A DNA stretch of 64,000 nt from Auritidibacter sp. Marseille-P8566. GTDB lineage: Bacteria > Actinomycetota > Actinomycetes > Actinomycetales > Microbacteriaceae. The position numbers and the translations under genes were made by a program. The stretch spans positions 81,949 to 145,948 of the forward strand of contig CAMDEE010000004.1 of NCBI GenBank assembly GCA_945895375.1, in the 5' to 3' direction. Below are positions 1-8,869 of the stretch, piece after piece (position 1 is the first letter of the stretch; each line of letters begins with the position of its first letter). The notes beneath the pieces were generated by a model. It ran no database searches, was not told the origin of the DNA, and saw only the letters and a program-made list of their open reading frames with translations.

Positions 1-432
1 GCTGCATACATTGGTTCTCTCGCAGATGGGCCTTCAATTCCAGATGAGGCTTACCTTCAGGCAAACGGAGATCCTTCAATAGGTGGCGAACTTTTCAGAA
101 TTAACTGTGCAATGTGTCACAACGCAGCTGGTGCTGGTGGTGCACTTACTGAAGGTAAGTATGCTCCTCACCTAATGAACTCGACACCAAAGATTATTTA
201 TGAAGCAATGGTTACAGGTCCACAAAACATGCCTGTATTCAACGATGCCAACATCACCCCTGAACAGAAGAACGACATCATCACCTACCTTGTCTACGTT
301 CAAGAGAATGCATCAGTTGGTGGAGATGAGCTTGGTAGCTTAGGCCCTGTTTCTGAAGGTCTTGTTGCTTGGTTCGGTCTTCTAGGTTTACTTATCATCA
401 TCGCTATCTGGCTTGCAGCCAAGTCAAACTAA
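1..432 (+). CDS. qcrC: Cytochrome bc1 complex diheme cytochrome c subunit, C-terminal part
   Basis: This reading frame is open from the first base and ends at the stop at 430-432, so the N-terminus lies outside the window. It has one CxxCH haem c site (C-A-M-C-H, 106-120), a downstream Met in an M-P-V-F context that could be the axial ligand, and a C-terminal hydrophobic helix (about 358-420). Actinobacterial QcrC is a membrane-anchored diheme cytochrome that replaces soluble cytochrome c and passes electrons from the bc1 complex to cytochrome aa3 oxidase. The first haem site would be in the missing part. It lies 13 bases before qcrA, in the usual qcrCAB order. Confidence 0.95.
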   Translation, partial: AAYIGSLADGPSIPDEAYLQANGDPSIGGELFRINCAMCHNAAGAGGALTEGKYAPHLMNSTPKIIYEAMVTGPQNMPVFNDANITPEQKNDIITYLVYVQENASVGGDELGSLGPVSEGLVAWFGLLGLLIIIAIWLAAKSN

Positions 433-445
433 GTAGAGAGATTAA

Positions 446-1519
446 ATGAGCGACAACTCTAAAGAAGTAGAAACACAAAAGGGACTTGAAAAAGTTTCTG
501 GCTCTTACTCAGACCATGAGTATGAGGGTGGCCTTGCAGTTGTGAGCGCAGACAAGATCAATGACCCAGGCCTTGAACCTCATCGTGTTCGAATGACTGA
601 CAAGAGCCTGAAGCATGAGAAGGCTGCTGTTCGACAGGTTTCAGTTCTCTTTGTTCTTTCTATGCTTGGCAGTGCATTCGCGCTATGGGCATACTTCGCA
701 TTCCCACTTTCAGAAGATCTTTCAAGTGTTCGCCTGAACAACATGTACCTAGGTATCGGTATGACTCTGGGTCTACTTGGAATCGGTATTGGTGCAGTTC
801 ACTGGGCTAAGACTCTAATGCCAGACAATGAAGTTTCTGAAGAGCGTCACCTCACCCGTGGCTCAGAAGACAAGCGTGCTGCTGCAATTGAGATTCTGGC
901 TGCAGCAAACCAAGAATCTGGTTTCACAAGAAGGAAGCTTATTCGTAGAACTCTTTACGGATCTCTTGCACTCTTCCCACTACCTGGAATCATTCTTCTT
1001 GCAGACCTTGGACCAAACCCAGGTGACTCACTACGACACACTTTCTGGAAGAAGGGTACTCGCCTAGCGAAAGACCCTACAGGAATTGAAATCAAGGCAT
1101 CTGATGTGACTCTTGGTTCTGTATTCCAGGTTATTCCTGCTGGCTTGAACCCCGAACAAAAAGATTACTTGGAAGAGAAAGCTAAAGCTGCTGTTCTTCT
1201 AGTTCGCGTAGATCCAGGTGAACTTATCGAAACAGAAGAACGTAAGGGTTGGTCGTACCAAGGTATTGTCGCCTACTCAAAGATTTGTACTCACGTTGGT
1301 TGCCCTGTTGCTCTTTACGAGCAGCAGACTCACCATCTACTATGCCCATGCCACCAATCAACATTCGATTTAATCGATGGCTGCAAGGTTGTCTTTGGTC
1401 CAGCAGCAAGACCACTACCCCAGCTTCCAATCACGGTAGACAGCGAAGGTTACTTGGTAGCTCAAAGCGACTTCTTAGAACCTGTTGGTCCATCATTCTG
1501 GGATAGGAGTGTGAAGTAA
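446..1519 (+). CDS. qcrA: Ubiquinol-cytochrome c reductase Rieske iron-sulfur subunit
   Basis: This is the Rieske subunit of the bc1 complex, which takes an electron from menaquinol. It has 357 residues with three predicted membrane helices (about 65-86, 98-119 and 170-190), as expected for the actinobacterial form rather than the single-helix form of other bacteria. The [2Fe-2S] site is visible as C-T-H-V-G-C at 281-286 and C-P-C-H at 300-303. The two boxes supply the His ligands and the extra disulfide cysteines. The start follows a GAGAG ribosome site. Its stop shares one base with the qcrB start (TAATG), which suggests translational coupling. Confidence 0.97.
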   Translation: MSDNSKEVETQKGLEKVSGSYSDHEYEGGLAVVSADKINDPGLEPHRVRMTDKSLKHEKAAVRQVSVLFVLSMLGSAFALWAYFAFPLSEDLSSVRLNNMYLGIGMTLGLLGIGIGAVHWAKTLMPDNEVSEERHLTRGSEDKRAAAIEILAAANQESGFTRRKLIRRTLYGSLALFPLPGIILLADLGPNPGDSLRHTFWKKGTRLAKDPTGIEIKASDVTLGSVFQVIPAGLNPEQKDYLEEKAKAAVLLVRVDPGELIETEERKGWSYQGIVAYSKICTHVGCPVALYEQQTHHLLCPCHQSTFDLIDGCKVVFGPAARPLPQLPITVDSEGYLVAQSDFLEPVGPSFWDRSVK

Positions 1520-3165
1520 TGTCAATCACAAAAACTAAGCCGCAGAGCAACACCTTCCTAGCTGGAACTGCTAACTACGTTGACGAAAGAGTTGGCGCTT
1601 CAGGAATTCTTAAGGAATTCGGAAGAAAGATATTCCCTGATCACTGGTCATTTATGCTCGGTGAAGTTGCAATGTATTCATTCTTCGTTCTCTTGATTTC
1701 AGGTACATTCCTAACCTTCTTCTATGACCCATCAATGGCCATGATTAAGTACGACGGTGTCTACGCTCCCCTAAAGGATGCGATTATGTCCAAGGCTTAC
1801 GAATCAAGCCTGAACATCACCTTCGAAGTTCGAGGTGGACTTCTGATGAGGCAAGCTCACCACTGGTCAGCCTTGCTCTTCGTTGCTGCCGCAGGTCTTC
1901 ACATGCTTCGTGTTTTCTTCACAGGTGCATTCCGCAAGCCACGCGAATTGAACTGGGTTGTTGGGTTTATGCTTTTCGTCCTAGCAATGGCTGGTGGCTT
2001 TACCGGGTACTCACTTCCAGATGATCTTCTATCTGGAAATGGTTTGCGAATCATTGATGGAATGATCAAGGGTGTTCCATTCATTGGCACAGGAATTTCT
2101 TCACTTCTATTCGGTGGTGAGTTCCCAGGGCACGTAGTTATCGCGCGACTCTACGCGCTACATATCATGATTATCCCTGCATTGATTCTTGTTTTCCTTG
2201 CTCTGCACTTATTCATGTTGATCATTCATAAGCACACTCACTACGCAGGTCCTGGTAAGAGTGACAAGAACATCGTTGGTTACCCACTAATGCCTGTTTA
2301 TGTTGCAAAGGCTGGTGGATTCTTCTTCATCGTGTTCGGTGTGATTATGGTTATCTCAGCCTTCTTCACCATCAACCCAATTTGGAACTACGGTGGCTAC
2401 GACCCATCCCCTGTTTCAGCTGGAACACAGCCTGACTGGTATATCGGTTGGTTGGATGGCGCATTGCGTCTAGCGCCAACCGGCATGGAGTTCATGCTCG
2501 GTGAATACACAGTGTCAATGAACATATTGCTACCACTGGCGATCAGCTTGATCTTCCTTGCTCTAGTTGCTATCTACCCATTTATTGAGAACTGGGTAAC
2601 TGGCGACAAGCGCGAACACCACGCTCTAGACCGTCCACGTAACGCTCCAACTCGCACAGGTATCGGTGCAGCTGGTGTTACTTTCTACGCAGTTCTATGG
2701 GCAGGTGCGAGTACGGACTTGATTGCTACCCACTTCAAGATGTCACTGAACCAGGTGCTGATCTCAATGCAGATCTCATTGATCCTGCTTCCGATTGTCG
2801 CGTTCTATGTAACAAAGCGAGTGTGTCTAGCTCTGCAGCGCAAGGATAAAGAGATTGCAATTCACGGACGTGAGTCTGGACGAATTGTGAGACTTCCTCA
2901 CGGTGAATACATTGAAGTTCACGAGCCACTTGATGCATTCGATCTATACAAGCTAGTTGACTACAAGGACTACCAGCCAACACTTGCTAGACCAAATGCA
3001 AAGGGTCAGATCACCGTTAACGCGAGAATTAGATCAGCGCTTTCACGCTTCTACTTCCAAGACCGTATCACTCCTGCAACTAAGTCAGAGATCGAAGAAG
3101 CCAGAGCACACGCTCACGAGATCGAAGAGCAAGTTCAGAAAGCTATTGAGTCAGACAAGAACTAG
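1519..3165 (+). CDS. qcrB: Cytochrome bc1 complex cytochrome b subunit
   Basis: This is the membrane-embedded cytochrome b that carries the quinol oxidation and reduction sites. It has 548 residues. The helical core begins with the family-typical segment around F-P-D-H-W-S-F-M-L-G and has paired His residues for two b haems (R-Q-A-H-H-W-S and further His in the L-A-L-H-L-F region). Beyond the last helix is a long charged C-terminal tail of about 130 residues, a known actinobacterial feature. It is the last gene of qcrCAB and is followed by a clear hairpin terminator at 3180-3214. Confidence 0.97.
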   Translation: MSITKTKPQSNTFLAGTANYVDERVGASGILKEFGRKIFPDHWSFMLGEVAMYSFFVLLISGTFLTFFYDPSMAMIKYDGVYAPLKDAIMSKAYESSLNITFEVRGGLLMRQAHHWSALLFVAAAGLHMLRVFFTGAFRKPRELNWVVGFMLFVLAMAGGFTGYSLPDDLLSGNGLRIIDGMIKGVPFIGTGISSLLFGGEFPGHVVIARLYALHIMIIPALILVFLALHLFMLIIHKHTHYAGPGKSDKNIVGYPLMPVYVAKAGGFFFIVFGVIMVISAFFTINPIWNYGGYDPSPVSAGTQPDWYIGWLDGALRLAPTGMEFMLGEYTVSMNILLPLAISLIFLALVAIYPFIENWVTGDKREHHALDRPRNAPTRTGIGAAGVTFYAVLWAGASTDLIATHFKMSLNQVLISMQISLILLPIVAFYVTKRVCLALQRKDKEIAIHGRESGRIVRLPHGEYIEVHEPLDAFDLYKLVDYKDYQPTLARPNAKGQITVNARIRSALSRFYFQDRITPATKSEIEEARAHAHEIEEQVQKAIESDKN

Positions 3166-3179
3166 TGTCTAACTAAAGA

Positions 3180-3214
3180 AAGTGCCCATCAGCAATGGTG
3201 GGCACTTCTTCTTT
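3180..3214 (+). terminator. Rho-independent terminator of qcrCAB
   Basis: A perfect 9-bp stem (AAGTGCCCA at 3180-3188 with TGGGCACTT at 3199-3207) closes a 10-base loop and is followed by a T-rich tract. It lies 15 bases after the qcrB stop. Confidence 0.9.
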
Positions 3215-3279
3215 AACCCGGACCCCTATCCCCCTGCCCTCTCGTTGCAACTGAATTGGACATGTGACTTGGGTAGTTG

Positions 3280-3307
3280 AAAACCCAGCACCTAAAAGAT
3301 GCTGGGT
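3280..3307 (-). terminator. Hairpin terminator downstream of ctaF
   Basis: An 8-bp stem (ACCCAGCA at 3283-3290 with TGCTGGGT at 3300-3307) is followed on the minus strand by only three T bases. It lies 25 bases beyond the ctaF stop and faces the qcrB terminator, so the two convergent operons each have a stem. The short T tract makes it weaker than the qcrB one. Confidence 0.65.
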
Positions 3308-3331
3308 CATTCGTTGAATCTTTAGAGATTT

Positions 3332-3742
3332 TTAGTGAGCGTGTTGTCCTCTTGAGTGTTCAAATACAAAACCAATTAGAGCAATCATTGCGATCGGGAA
3401 ACCAATTGCCATTACCCACCAGCCAACTGCAAGAGCTGTAAAGCAGATTGCACTACCGATTCCCAAAGCTAGAGGCCACCAGGACCATGGAGCAAAGAAT
3501 CCCATCTCTGCTTCACCATCTTCGATATTGGCATCTGGGTTATCTTCAGGACCTGTGAAGTTCTTCGCAGATTTCGCTAGGTAGAAGGAAATGAAGCTAG
3601 TTAGGAATACCAGCATGCCAAGAGCTGCGAATCCGATGACTTCGATTTCACCATCAGCCATGTATGTCCAGTATCCATAAACACCAGCAACTATAAGGTT
3701 GAAAATCGTAAGGACGTTTAGGATCGTGACGTTAGTCTTCAT
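3332..3742 (-). CDS. ctaF: Actinobacterial cytochrome c oxidase subunit IV
   Basis: This is a small integral membrane subunit of cytochrome aa3 oxidase. It has 136 residues and about four hydrophobic helices (near 8-25, 33-53, 86-105 and 108-130). A short acidic loop (residues about 66-80) leads into a conserved-looking F-F-A-P-W-S-W-W-P segment. That segment and the position directly after ctaD match the actinobacterial subunit IV family, which is unrelated to the proteobacterial one. It is two bases after the ctaD stop, so it is surely cotranscribed. Its precise role in the oxidase is not known from sequence. Confidence 0.92.
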   Translation of the reverse strand: MKTNVTILNVLTIFNLIVAGVYGYWTYMADGEIEVIGFAALGMLVFLTSFISFYLAKSAKNFTGPEDNPDANIEDGEAEMGFFAPWSWWPLALGIGSAICFTALAVGWWVMAIGFPIAMIALIGFVFEHSRGQHAH

Positions 3743-3744
3743 GC

Positions 3745-5397
3745 TTACTTACTCCCATCCTTGGTCATCGGTCTCGCATCGGGCGATGCATACTCCGGGT
3801 GATTGAGATCGAATGCTGGGGACTCGCTTCTGATTCTAGGAATAGAAGTGAAGTTGTGTCTTGGAAGTGGTGATGCTGTTGCCCACTCAAGTGAACGTCC
3901 GTAACCCCAAGGGTCATTCATCTGAACCATCTCACCCTTGCGGCTCGTGATCCAAACGTTCCATAGGAATGGAAGCATTGACAGACCAAGAAGTAGCGAA
4001 CCTGCAGTTGAGAGCTGGTTCATCCAGGTGAAGCCATCGCCTTCTAGGTAGGTGTAGTAGCGACGAGGCATACCCTTCACACCCAACCAGTGCTGGATTA
4101 GGAATGTGAAGTGGAAACCAAAGAATAGAAGCCAGAAGTGAATCTTTCCTAGACGCTCGTTCAACATCTTGCCTGTGAACTTTGGCCACCAGAAGTAGAA
4201 GCCGGCAAACATAGCGAACACAACTGTTCCGAATACTACGTAGTGGAAGTGTGCGACTACGAAGTATGAGTCGCTCACGTGGAAGTCAAGTGCTGGTGAA
4301 GCAAGAATTACACCGGTAAGACCACCAAAGATGAAAGTGGTAAGGAATCCCAAGCTCCAAAGCATTGGGGTTTCGAATGTTATGGACCCCCGCCACATCG
4401 TTCCAATCCAGTTGAATATTTTCACACCCGTAGGAACTGCAATCAGCATCGTCGTGAAGGCGAAGAATGCAAGTAGAACAGATCCTGTTACATACATGTG
4501 GTGAGCCCACACTGTCATCGATAACGCAGCAATTGCAATTGTCGCGTAGACAAGTGTGCGATAACCGAAGACTGGCTTACGGCTAAACACTGGGAAGATT
4601 TCCGACACGATTCCAAAGAATGGAAGCGCGATGATGTAAACCTCTGGGTGACCAAAGAACCAGAAGAGGTGTTGCCAGAGCATGGCTCCCCCATTTTCTG
4701 GATCAAAAATATGTGCCCCAAACTTTCGATCTGCACCCAATGCAAACAACGCTGCAGCTAGAGGTGGGAAAGCCATGATTACAAGGATTGAAGTAACCAG
4801 TGTGTTCCAAGTGAAGATTGGCATACGGAACATAGTCATACCAGGAGCACGCATGGTGATGATTGTGGTGATGAAGTTCACACCACCCATGATTGTTCCG
4901 AAACCGCTAAGGGCTAGACCAAAGACCCATAGATCTCCTCCGAGCCCTGGCGAGAACGTCGTATTGGATAGTGGCGCGTATGCGAACCAACCAAACGATG
5001 CTGCTCCTTGAGGTGTAAAGAATCCTGCTACAGCAATGAATGAACCCCAGAAGTAGAACCAGTAAGCAATTGCGTTCAATCTTGGGAAAGCAACATCCGG
5101 AGCACCAATCTGAACTGGCATCAAAACGTTTGCGAAACCAGCGAACAGCGGAGTCGCAAACATCAAAAGCATGATTGTTCCGTGCATGGTGAAAAGCTGG
5201 TTGTACTGCTCTTTCGTTTGAATTATTGTCAAACCAGGCATAGCAAGCTGAGCTCTAATCAAAAGAGCCATCACTCCAGCAATCATGAAGTAAACAAATG
5301 ATGTACCTAGGTACAGGTAACCAATCTTCTTGTGGTCAGTGGTGGTCAGCCAATCAACGACGATTCTGCCTTTAGATTTTTTTGCTGGCTGGATCAT
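3745..5397 (-). CDS. ctaD: Cytochrome c oxidase subunit I (aa3 type)
   Basis: This is the catalytic subunit that reduces oxygen to water at the haem a3-CuB centre and pumps protons. It has 550 residues and many hydrophobic helices. Visible signatures are H-G-T-I-M for the low-spin haem ligand, G-H-P-E-V-Y with the CuB His and its cross-linked Tyr, an H-H pair in W-A-H-H-M-Y, and H-F-H-Y-V for the haem a3 ligands. It sits between ctaC and ctaF with gaps of two bases each, so the three form one operon. Confidence 0.98.
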   Translation of the reverse strand: MIQPAKKSKGRIVVDWLTTTDHKKIGYLYLGTSFVYFMIAGVMALLIRAQLAMPGLTIIQTKEQYNQLFTMHGTIMLLMFATPLFAGFANVLMPVQIGAPDVAFPRLNAIAYWFYFWGSFIAVAGFFTPQGAASFGWFAYAPLSNTTFSPGLGGDLWVFGLALSGFGTIMGGVNFITTIITMRAPGMTMFRMPIFTWNTLVTSILVIMAFPPLAAALFALGADRKFGAHIFDPENGGAMLWQHLFWFFGHPEVYIIALPFFGIVSEIFPVFSRKPVFGYRTLVYATIAIAALSMTVWAHHMYVTGSVLLAFFAFTTMLIAVPTGVKIFNWIGTMWRGSITFETPMLWSLGFLTTFIFGGLTGVILASPALDFHVSDSYFVVAHFHYVVFGTVVFAMFAGFYFWWPKFTGKMLNERLGKIHFWLLFFGFHFTFLIQHWLGVKGMPRRYYTYLEGDGFTWMNQLSTAGSLLLGLSMLPFLWNVWITSRKGEMVQMNDPWGYGRSLEWATASPLPRHNFTSIPRIRSESPAFDLNHPEYASPDARPMTKDGSK

Positions 5398-5399
5398 CT

Positions 5400-6269
5400 T
5401 TAGCCCTCACTCTTTGGTTTGTTGCCTGGAAGGTTATTATTTCTGTTGATATTGTTTGGGTCATTTGGATCCGCTGTTAGTTGACCAACATTACCCATGC
5501 TTCTTAGTTCAGCCATCCGGGCATCGTAGTCAGCTTGAGAAACAACCTTGACGTTGAAAAGCATCATCGAGTGGAATTCACCACAAAGCTCAGCACACTT
5601 ACCCTTGTATGTTCCAATAACTTGAGGGGTTAGATACATTTTGTTTACCTTGCCAGGGAAAACGTCCTTCTTGTATAGGAAGTCAATTACCCAGAATGAG
5701 TGGATCACATCTCTCGAAACTAGATCGAACTGAACTGTCCTGTTTACAGGTAAGTAAAGGGTAGGTAGTTCTTTCTCGGCTTCTTCAGTTACAGCTTGAA
5801 GCTGAATTCCTGAGTCAAAAACGTTGTCGTTCGTGTAGTTGAAGTCCCAAGACCACTGCTTGCCAACAACTTCAATTCTGTAATCGCTAGCCACTGGCTT
5901 CTCGATAATGTCAATGTCACGAGCAGTCAAAGCAAAGAAACCTAGAACCAAAATGAATGGAACCACTGTGAAAAGCGCTTCAATTGGCATGTTGTAGCGA
6001 AGCTGAGGCGGGATCTCTTGGTCACCTTTGCGGCGACGGTAAACGATTATTGCCCAGAACATAAGACCCCACGCAATAACTCCGACTACGTATAGGACGA
6101 TCCAAGCCCCTCCCCAGAGGGAAACGATGCGCTCGGTGTGATTAGTCACTCCTGTTTCGCCAGGAAGCCAGCCTCTAGAGAATTCATAGGATGTACAGCC
6201 GCTTAAAGAGGCAATTAGGACAGCGAATAGTGGGATTATTGCCCATCTATTTCTACGTTTTGGCAGCAA
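5400..6269 (-). CDS. ctaC: Cytochrome c oxidase subunit II, lipoprotein
   Basis: This subunit receives electrons from QcrC through its CuA centre. It has 289 residues. The N-terminus is a lipoprotein signal with an L-S-G-C lipobox (Cys about residue 25), so the mature protein is probably lipid-anchored as well as held by two membrane helices (about 54-77 and 98-116). The CuA ligands are visible in [13 protein letters not shown]. The start is TTG, supported by AAGGA seven bases upstream. It is first in ctaCDF behind the promoter at 6293-6322. Confidence 0.96.
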   Translation of the reverse strand: MLPKRRNRWAIIPLFAVLIASLSGCTSYEFSRGWLPGETGVTNHTERIVSLWGGAWIVLYVVGVIAWGLMFWAIIVYRRRKGDQEIPPQLRYNMPIEALFTVVPFILVLGFFALTARDIDIIEKPVASDYRIEVVGKQWSWDFNYTNDNVFDSGIQLQAVTEEAEKELPTLYLPVNRTVQFDLVSRDVIHSFWVIDFLYKKDVFPGKVNKMYLTPQVIGTYKGKCAELCGEFHSMMLFNVKVVSQADYDARMAELRSMGNVGQLTADPNDPNNINRNNNLPGNKPKSEG

Positions 6270-6292
6270 AATCGATCCTTCAATATCGTTTC

Positions 6293-6322
6293 GTTATAAA
6301 TAAAGTTTACGCCTTTATTCAA
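6293..6322 (-). promoter_or_regulatory. Promoter of ctaC-ctaD-ctaF
   Basis: On the minus strand TTGAAT (6317-6322) and TTATAA (6294-6299) are separated by exactly 17 bases, close to the housekeeping sigma consensus. The hexamer TATAAC at 6293-6298 is an alternative with an 18-base gap. It lies about 25 bases before the ctaC start and is the only strong candidate in the erpA-ctaC gap. Confidence 0.65.
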
Positions 6323-6374
6323 GCCAAAACTGCCATAACACCCCAAAACGTAAGGGAAAGACTGGTGTTTAGGT

Positions 6375-6737
6375 TTAGCTGAATGAAGAACCACAGGCAC
6401 AACTGCCCTGGCTGTTAGGGTTATCGATTTCAAAAGCGCGCTTCTGGAAGGTATCGACGAAATCGAAAGTTGCCCCGGTGATGTAAGGTGCTGTCATGCT
6501 ATCAACGACGACCTCTACCCCACTAAAGTCCTTGATCAGGTCATCTTCACGCAGTTCAGGAGTCAAGATGAAAGGTAAATACTGGAACCCGGCACAGCCA
6601 CCAACCTTGATTTCAACACGAAGACGGAGTTTTTCGCCATCTTTCAAGTCGCTAACGTCAGCTGATTCGATGTGTCTAAGCAGTTCTGCCCTTGCAGCAT
6701 CAGTGATTTCAAGTCCGTGGGACAAAGTTTCAGTCAT
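6375..6737 (-). CDS. erpA: Iron-sulfur cluster insertion protein, A-type (ErpA/HesB family)
   Basis: This A-type carrier delivers Fe-S clusters to target enzymes. It has 120 residues, the normal family length. The three cysteines are visible: one in G-G-C-A-G-F-Q-Y in the middle and two in G-S-C-A-C-G at the C-terminus. The start is an ATG after TAGGAG. The position beside the cytochrome oxidase genes is common in actinobacteria and fits supply of clusters to respiratory proteins such as QcrA, though that link is inference. Confidence 0.93.
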   Translation of the reverse strand: MTETLSHGLEITDAARAELLRHIESADVSDLKDGEKLRLRVEIKVGGCAGFQYLPFILTPELREDDLIKDFSGVEVVVDSMTAPYITGATFDFVDTFQKRAFEIDNPNSQGSCACGSSFS

Positions 6738-6788
6738 TTCAATCTCCTATTAGGTGCTAATTCTAAGCCTTGGAACCTCAGTTTTGGG

Positions 6789-8216
6789 CTATTCCGACTC
6801 TAAATCATTGCCTGCTAGCAGGAACAAGGCCTCCGCTACCATAGCGTTCTTGAGCCCCTCAAGATGGACAGACTCGTTAGGGCTGTGGGCCCTAGAATCA
6901 GCATCCTCAACTCCTGTGACCAGGATCTGAGCATTTGGGAACACTTCGGTCAAATCAGCAATAAACGGGATAGAACCGCCAATACCGATCTCCACCATTG
7001 GGTTACCAAAGGCTGCTTCTAGGCTGTTTTTAGCCAATTCTTGAGCCCAACCAGATGTATCTGCCATGAATGGCTTGCCTAGTTCTGCAGGGCCAAACTC
7101 CAAAAGAGCCCCAAAAGGCACGTTTTTCACTAAATGAGCCTTCAAAAGCTCTAAAGCTTCAGATGGATCTTGTCCAGGAGCGATTCTGAGGCTTAGTTTG
7201 GCTGAAGCTGTTGGCAAAAGGGTGTTTGAGGACATAGCAACCGAAGGAACATCAATTCCGATGATTGTTAGTGCTGGTTTACCCCAAATACGGTCCATAA
7301 TGCCACCATCACCAATTTGACTTACCTGAGGCAAAAGGCTGCTGTCAGCCCTCAAATTAGCGTCTGTGTAAGGCAAATCATCGAATTTGTAGGTTTTTAG
7401 GCCCTCAATAGCCACGTTTCCCTTCTCATCATGAAGTGAAGCTAGAACCCTGACCATAGGCAGCATGGCATCTGGCACTGCCCCACCAAACATGCCCGAG
7501 TGGACGGCGTGTTCCATGGTTCTAATGGTGAATTCTTGTGAAACCATGCCTCTTAGGCTTACGGTAAGGGCAGGAACCTCTGGTGACCAGTTCATAGAGT
7601 CAGCCACAATAATGACATCAGCGGCTAATTTGGCCTTGTTTTCGTCCAAAAAGGCTCTAAATGTGCGAGATCCAGCCTCTTCTTCACCTTCAATAAAGAT
7701 GGAAATACCCAGGTCGAAGTCATCCCCAGCTATGGCATTTAGTGTCTCAATCGCCGTTAGATGAGCGACAACTCCTGCCTTGTCATCAGCAGCGCCACGT
7801 CCATAGATTCGACCATCTTTAGCGGTTGGCTCGAAAGCTGGAGTCAGCCAAACTGAAGCATCCCCCGGTGGTTGAACGTCGTGGTGAGCATAAAGAAGGA
7901 CGTGAGGACGGCCATTCTTGGCAGGTCTTGAAGCAAGGATTGCTGGCGCTCCTGGCTTGCCATCGACAACAGATCTCTTGATCTCGACTTCTTCGAAGAC
8001 ACCCGACGCTCTGAATAGTTCCGCCACAGCTTCAGCACTGCGCTCTAAATCTGCCTCATCAAAGGCCTCCCATGCGATACCTGGGATGCGAACCAACTTA
8101 CCTAGAGTGGCAACTCGTTGGGAGAAGTCTTGATCCACATGCTCGCGAACCTTTGCGGATAGGCCTGCATCGGGTGTCATTGATTGAGAACTAGTCTTAG
8201 TAATAGAGAATGTCAT
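6789..8216 (-). CDS. M20 family dipeptidase / metallopeptidase
   Basis: This is a zinc-dependent exopeptidase or amidohydrolase of family M20, 475 residues long. Metal and catalytic motifs are Y-A-H-H-D-V-Q-P-P-G, G-R-G-A-A-D-D-K, E-G-E-E-E-A-G-S and a late His in S-R-A-H-S-P-N. The lid domain lies between these. The substrate is probably a dipeptide, but M20 members vary and the sequence does not settle it. No ribosome site precedes the ATG. A TAGATT hexamer sits six bases upstream instead, so the message is probably leaderless. It is divergent from the DUF3043 gene across 44 bases. Confidence 0.9.
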   Translation of the reverse strand: MTFSITKTSSQSMTPDAGLSAKVREHVDQDFSQRVATLGKLVRIPGIAWEAFDEADLERSAEAVAELFRASGVFEEVEIKRSVVDGKPGAPAILASRPAKNGRPHVLLYAHHDVQPPGDASVWLTPAFEPTAKDGRIYGRGAADDKAGVVAHLTAIETLNAIAGDDFDLGISIFIEGEEEAGSRTFRAFLDENKAKLAADVIIVADSMNWSPEVPALTVSLRGMVSQEFTIRTMEHAVHSGMFGGAVPDAMLPMVRVLASLHDEKGNVAIEGLKTYKFDDLPYTDANLRADSSLLPQVSQIGDGGIMDRIWGKPALTIIGIDVPSVAMSSNTLLPTASAKLSLRIAPGQDPSEALELLKAHLVKNVPFGALLEFGPAELGKPFMADTSGWAQELAKNSLEAAFGNPMVEIGIGGSIPFIADLTEVFPNAQILVTGVEDADSRAHSPNESVHLEGLKNAMVAEALFLLAGNDLESE

Positions 8217-8228
8217 GTGAGTAATCTA
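8217..8228 (-). promoter_or_regulatory. Leaderless -10 element of the dipeptidase gene
   Basis: On the minus strand TAGATT (8223-8228) is followed by exactly six bases and then the ATG at 8216. That places the transcription start on the start codon. No Shine-Dalgarno sequence is present. Four other genes in the window have the same arrangement. Confidence 0.6.
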
Positions 8229-8260
8229 AATCACGTACGGCCAAAAACGAAGGACATAAA

Positions 8261-8806
8261 TTGAGCGACCAGAAAAAAGATTCACAATCAAAAGTACAGG
8301 GCAAGGGTCGCCCAACTCCTTCCCGTAAAGAACGTGAAGCTGCAAACATAAAGCCACTAGTTGGTAACCGCAGCAAGGAATCCAGAGAACAGGCAAAAAT
8401 TCAGCAAAGAGAATCTCGCCTAAAGGCAAGAGCGGCCATGATGGCCGGTGATGAGAAGTACCTACTCGGAAGAGATCAGGGCCCTCAGCGCAAAATTGCT
8501 AGAGAGATTATTGATGGGCGTTACACAATGATTGAGGGGCTAATGCCTCTAATGATTGTCTTCTTGCTTGTTACCTCATTTACTCCAGCAGCGGCAAACA
8601 ACCTAATCACCTTGGTAATGGTTCTTGTTCTATCTGCAGTCAGCTTGGAAGCGACAATTATGCACAGAATGATTGGTGCACGAATCAAGGAAAGACTTGG
8701 CGCTACCACCAAGATGCAAAAAGGAACTTGGTTCTACGTTTTCACTAGAGGAATGCAGCCACGCCCACTAAGAATTCCTAAGCCAGCACCAAGACGAAAG
8801 AAGTAA
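8261..8806 (+). CDS. DUF3043 domain membrane protein
   Basis: This is a 181-residue protein of the actinobacterial DUF3043 family, whose function is unknown. The N-terminal half is highly basic and hydrophilic with the family-typical G-K-G-R-P-T-P-S-R-K-E-R-E-A segment. Two hydrophobic helices follow (about 92-111 and 114-134), then a basic C-terminal tail rich in Arg, Lys and Pro. The start is TTG, supported by AAGGA about nine bases upstream. Its position between a dipeptidase and ErpA on one side and other housekeeping genes on the other is common in actinobacteria. Confidence 0.88.
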   Translation: MSDQKKDSQSKVQGKGRPTPSRKEREAANIKPLVGNRSKESREQAKIQQRESRLKARAAMMAGDEKYLLGRDQGPQRKIAREIIDGRYTMIEGLMPLMIVFLLVTSFTPAAANNLITLVMVLVLSAVSLEATIMHRMIGARIKERLGATTKMQKGTWFYVFTRGMQPRPLRIPKPAPRRKK

Positions 8807-8869
8807 ATAAAGAACAACTGCTCACAAGGCAAGAGATAAACGAACCACAAGTTCACAAAGGAGTTAGCT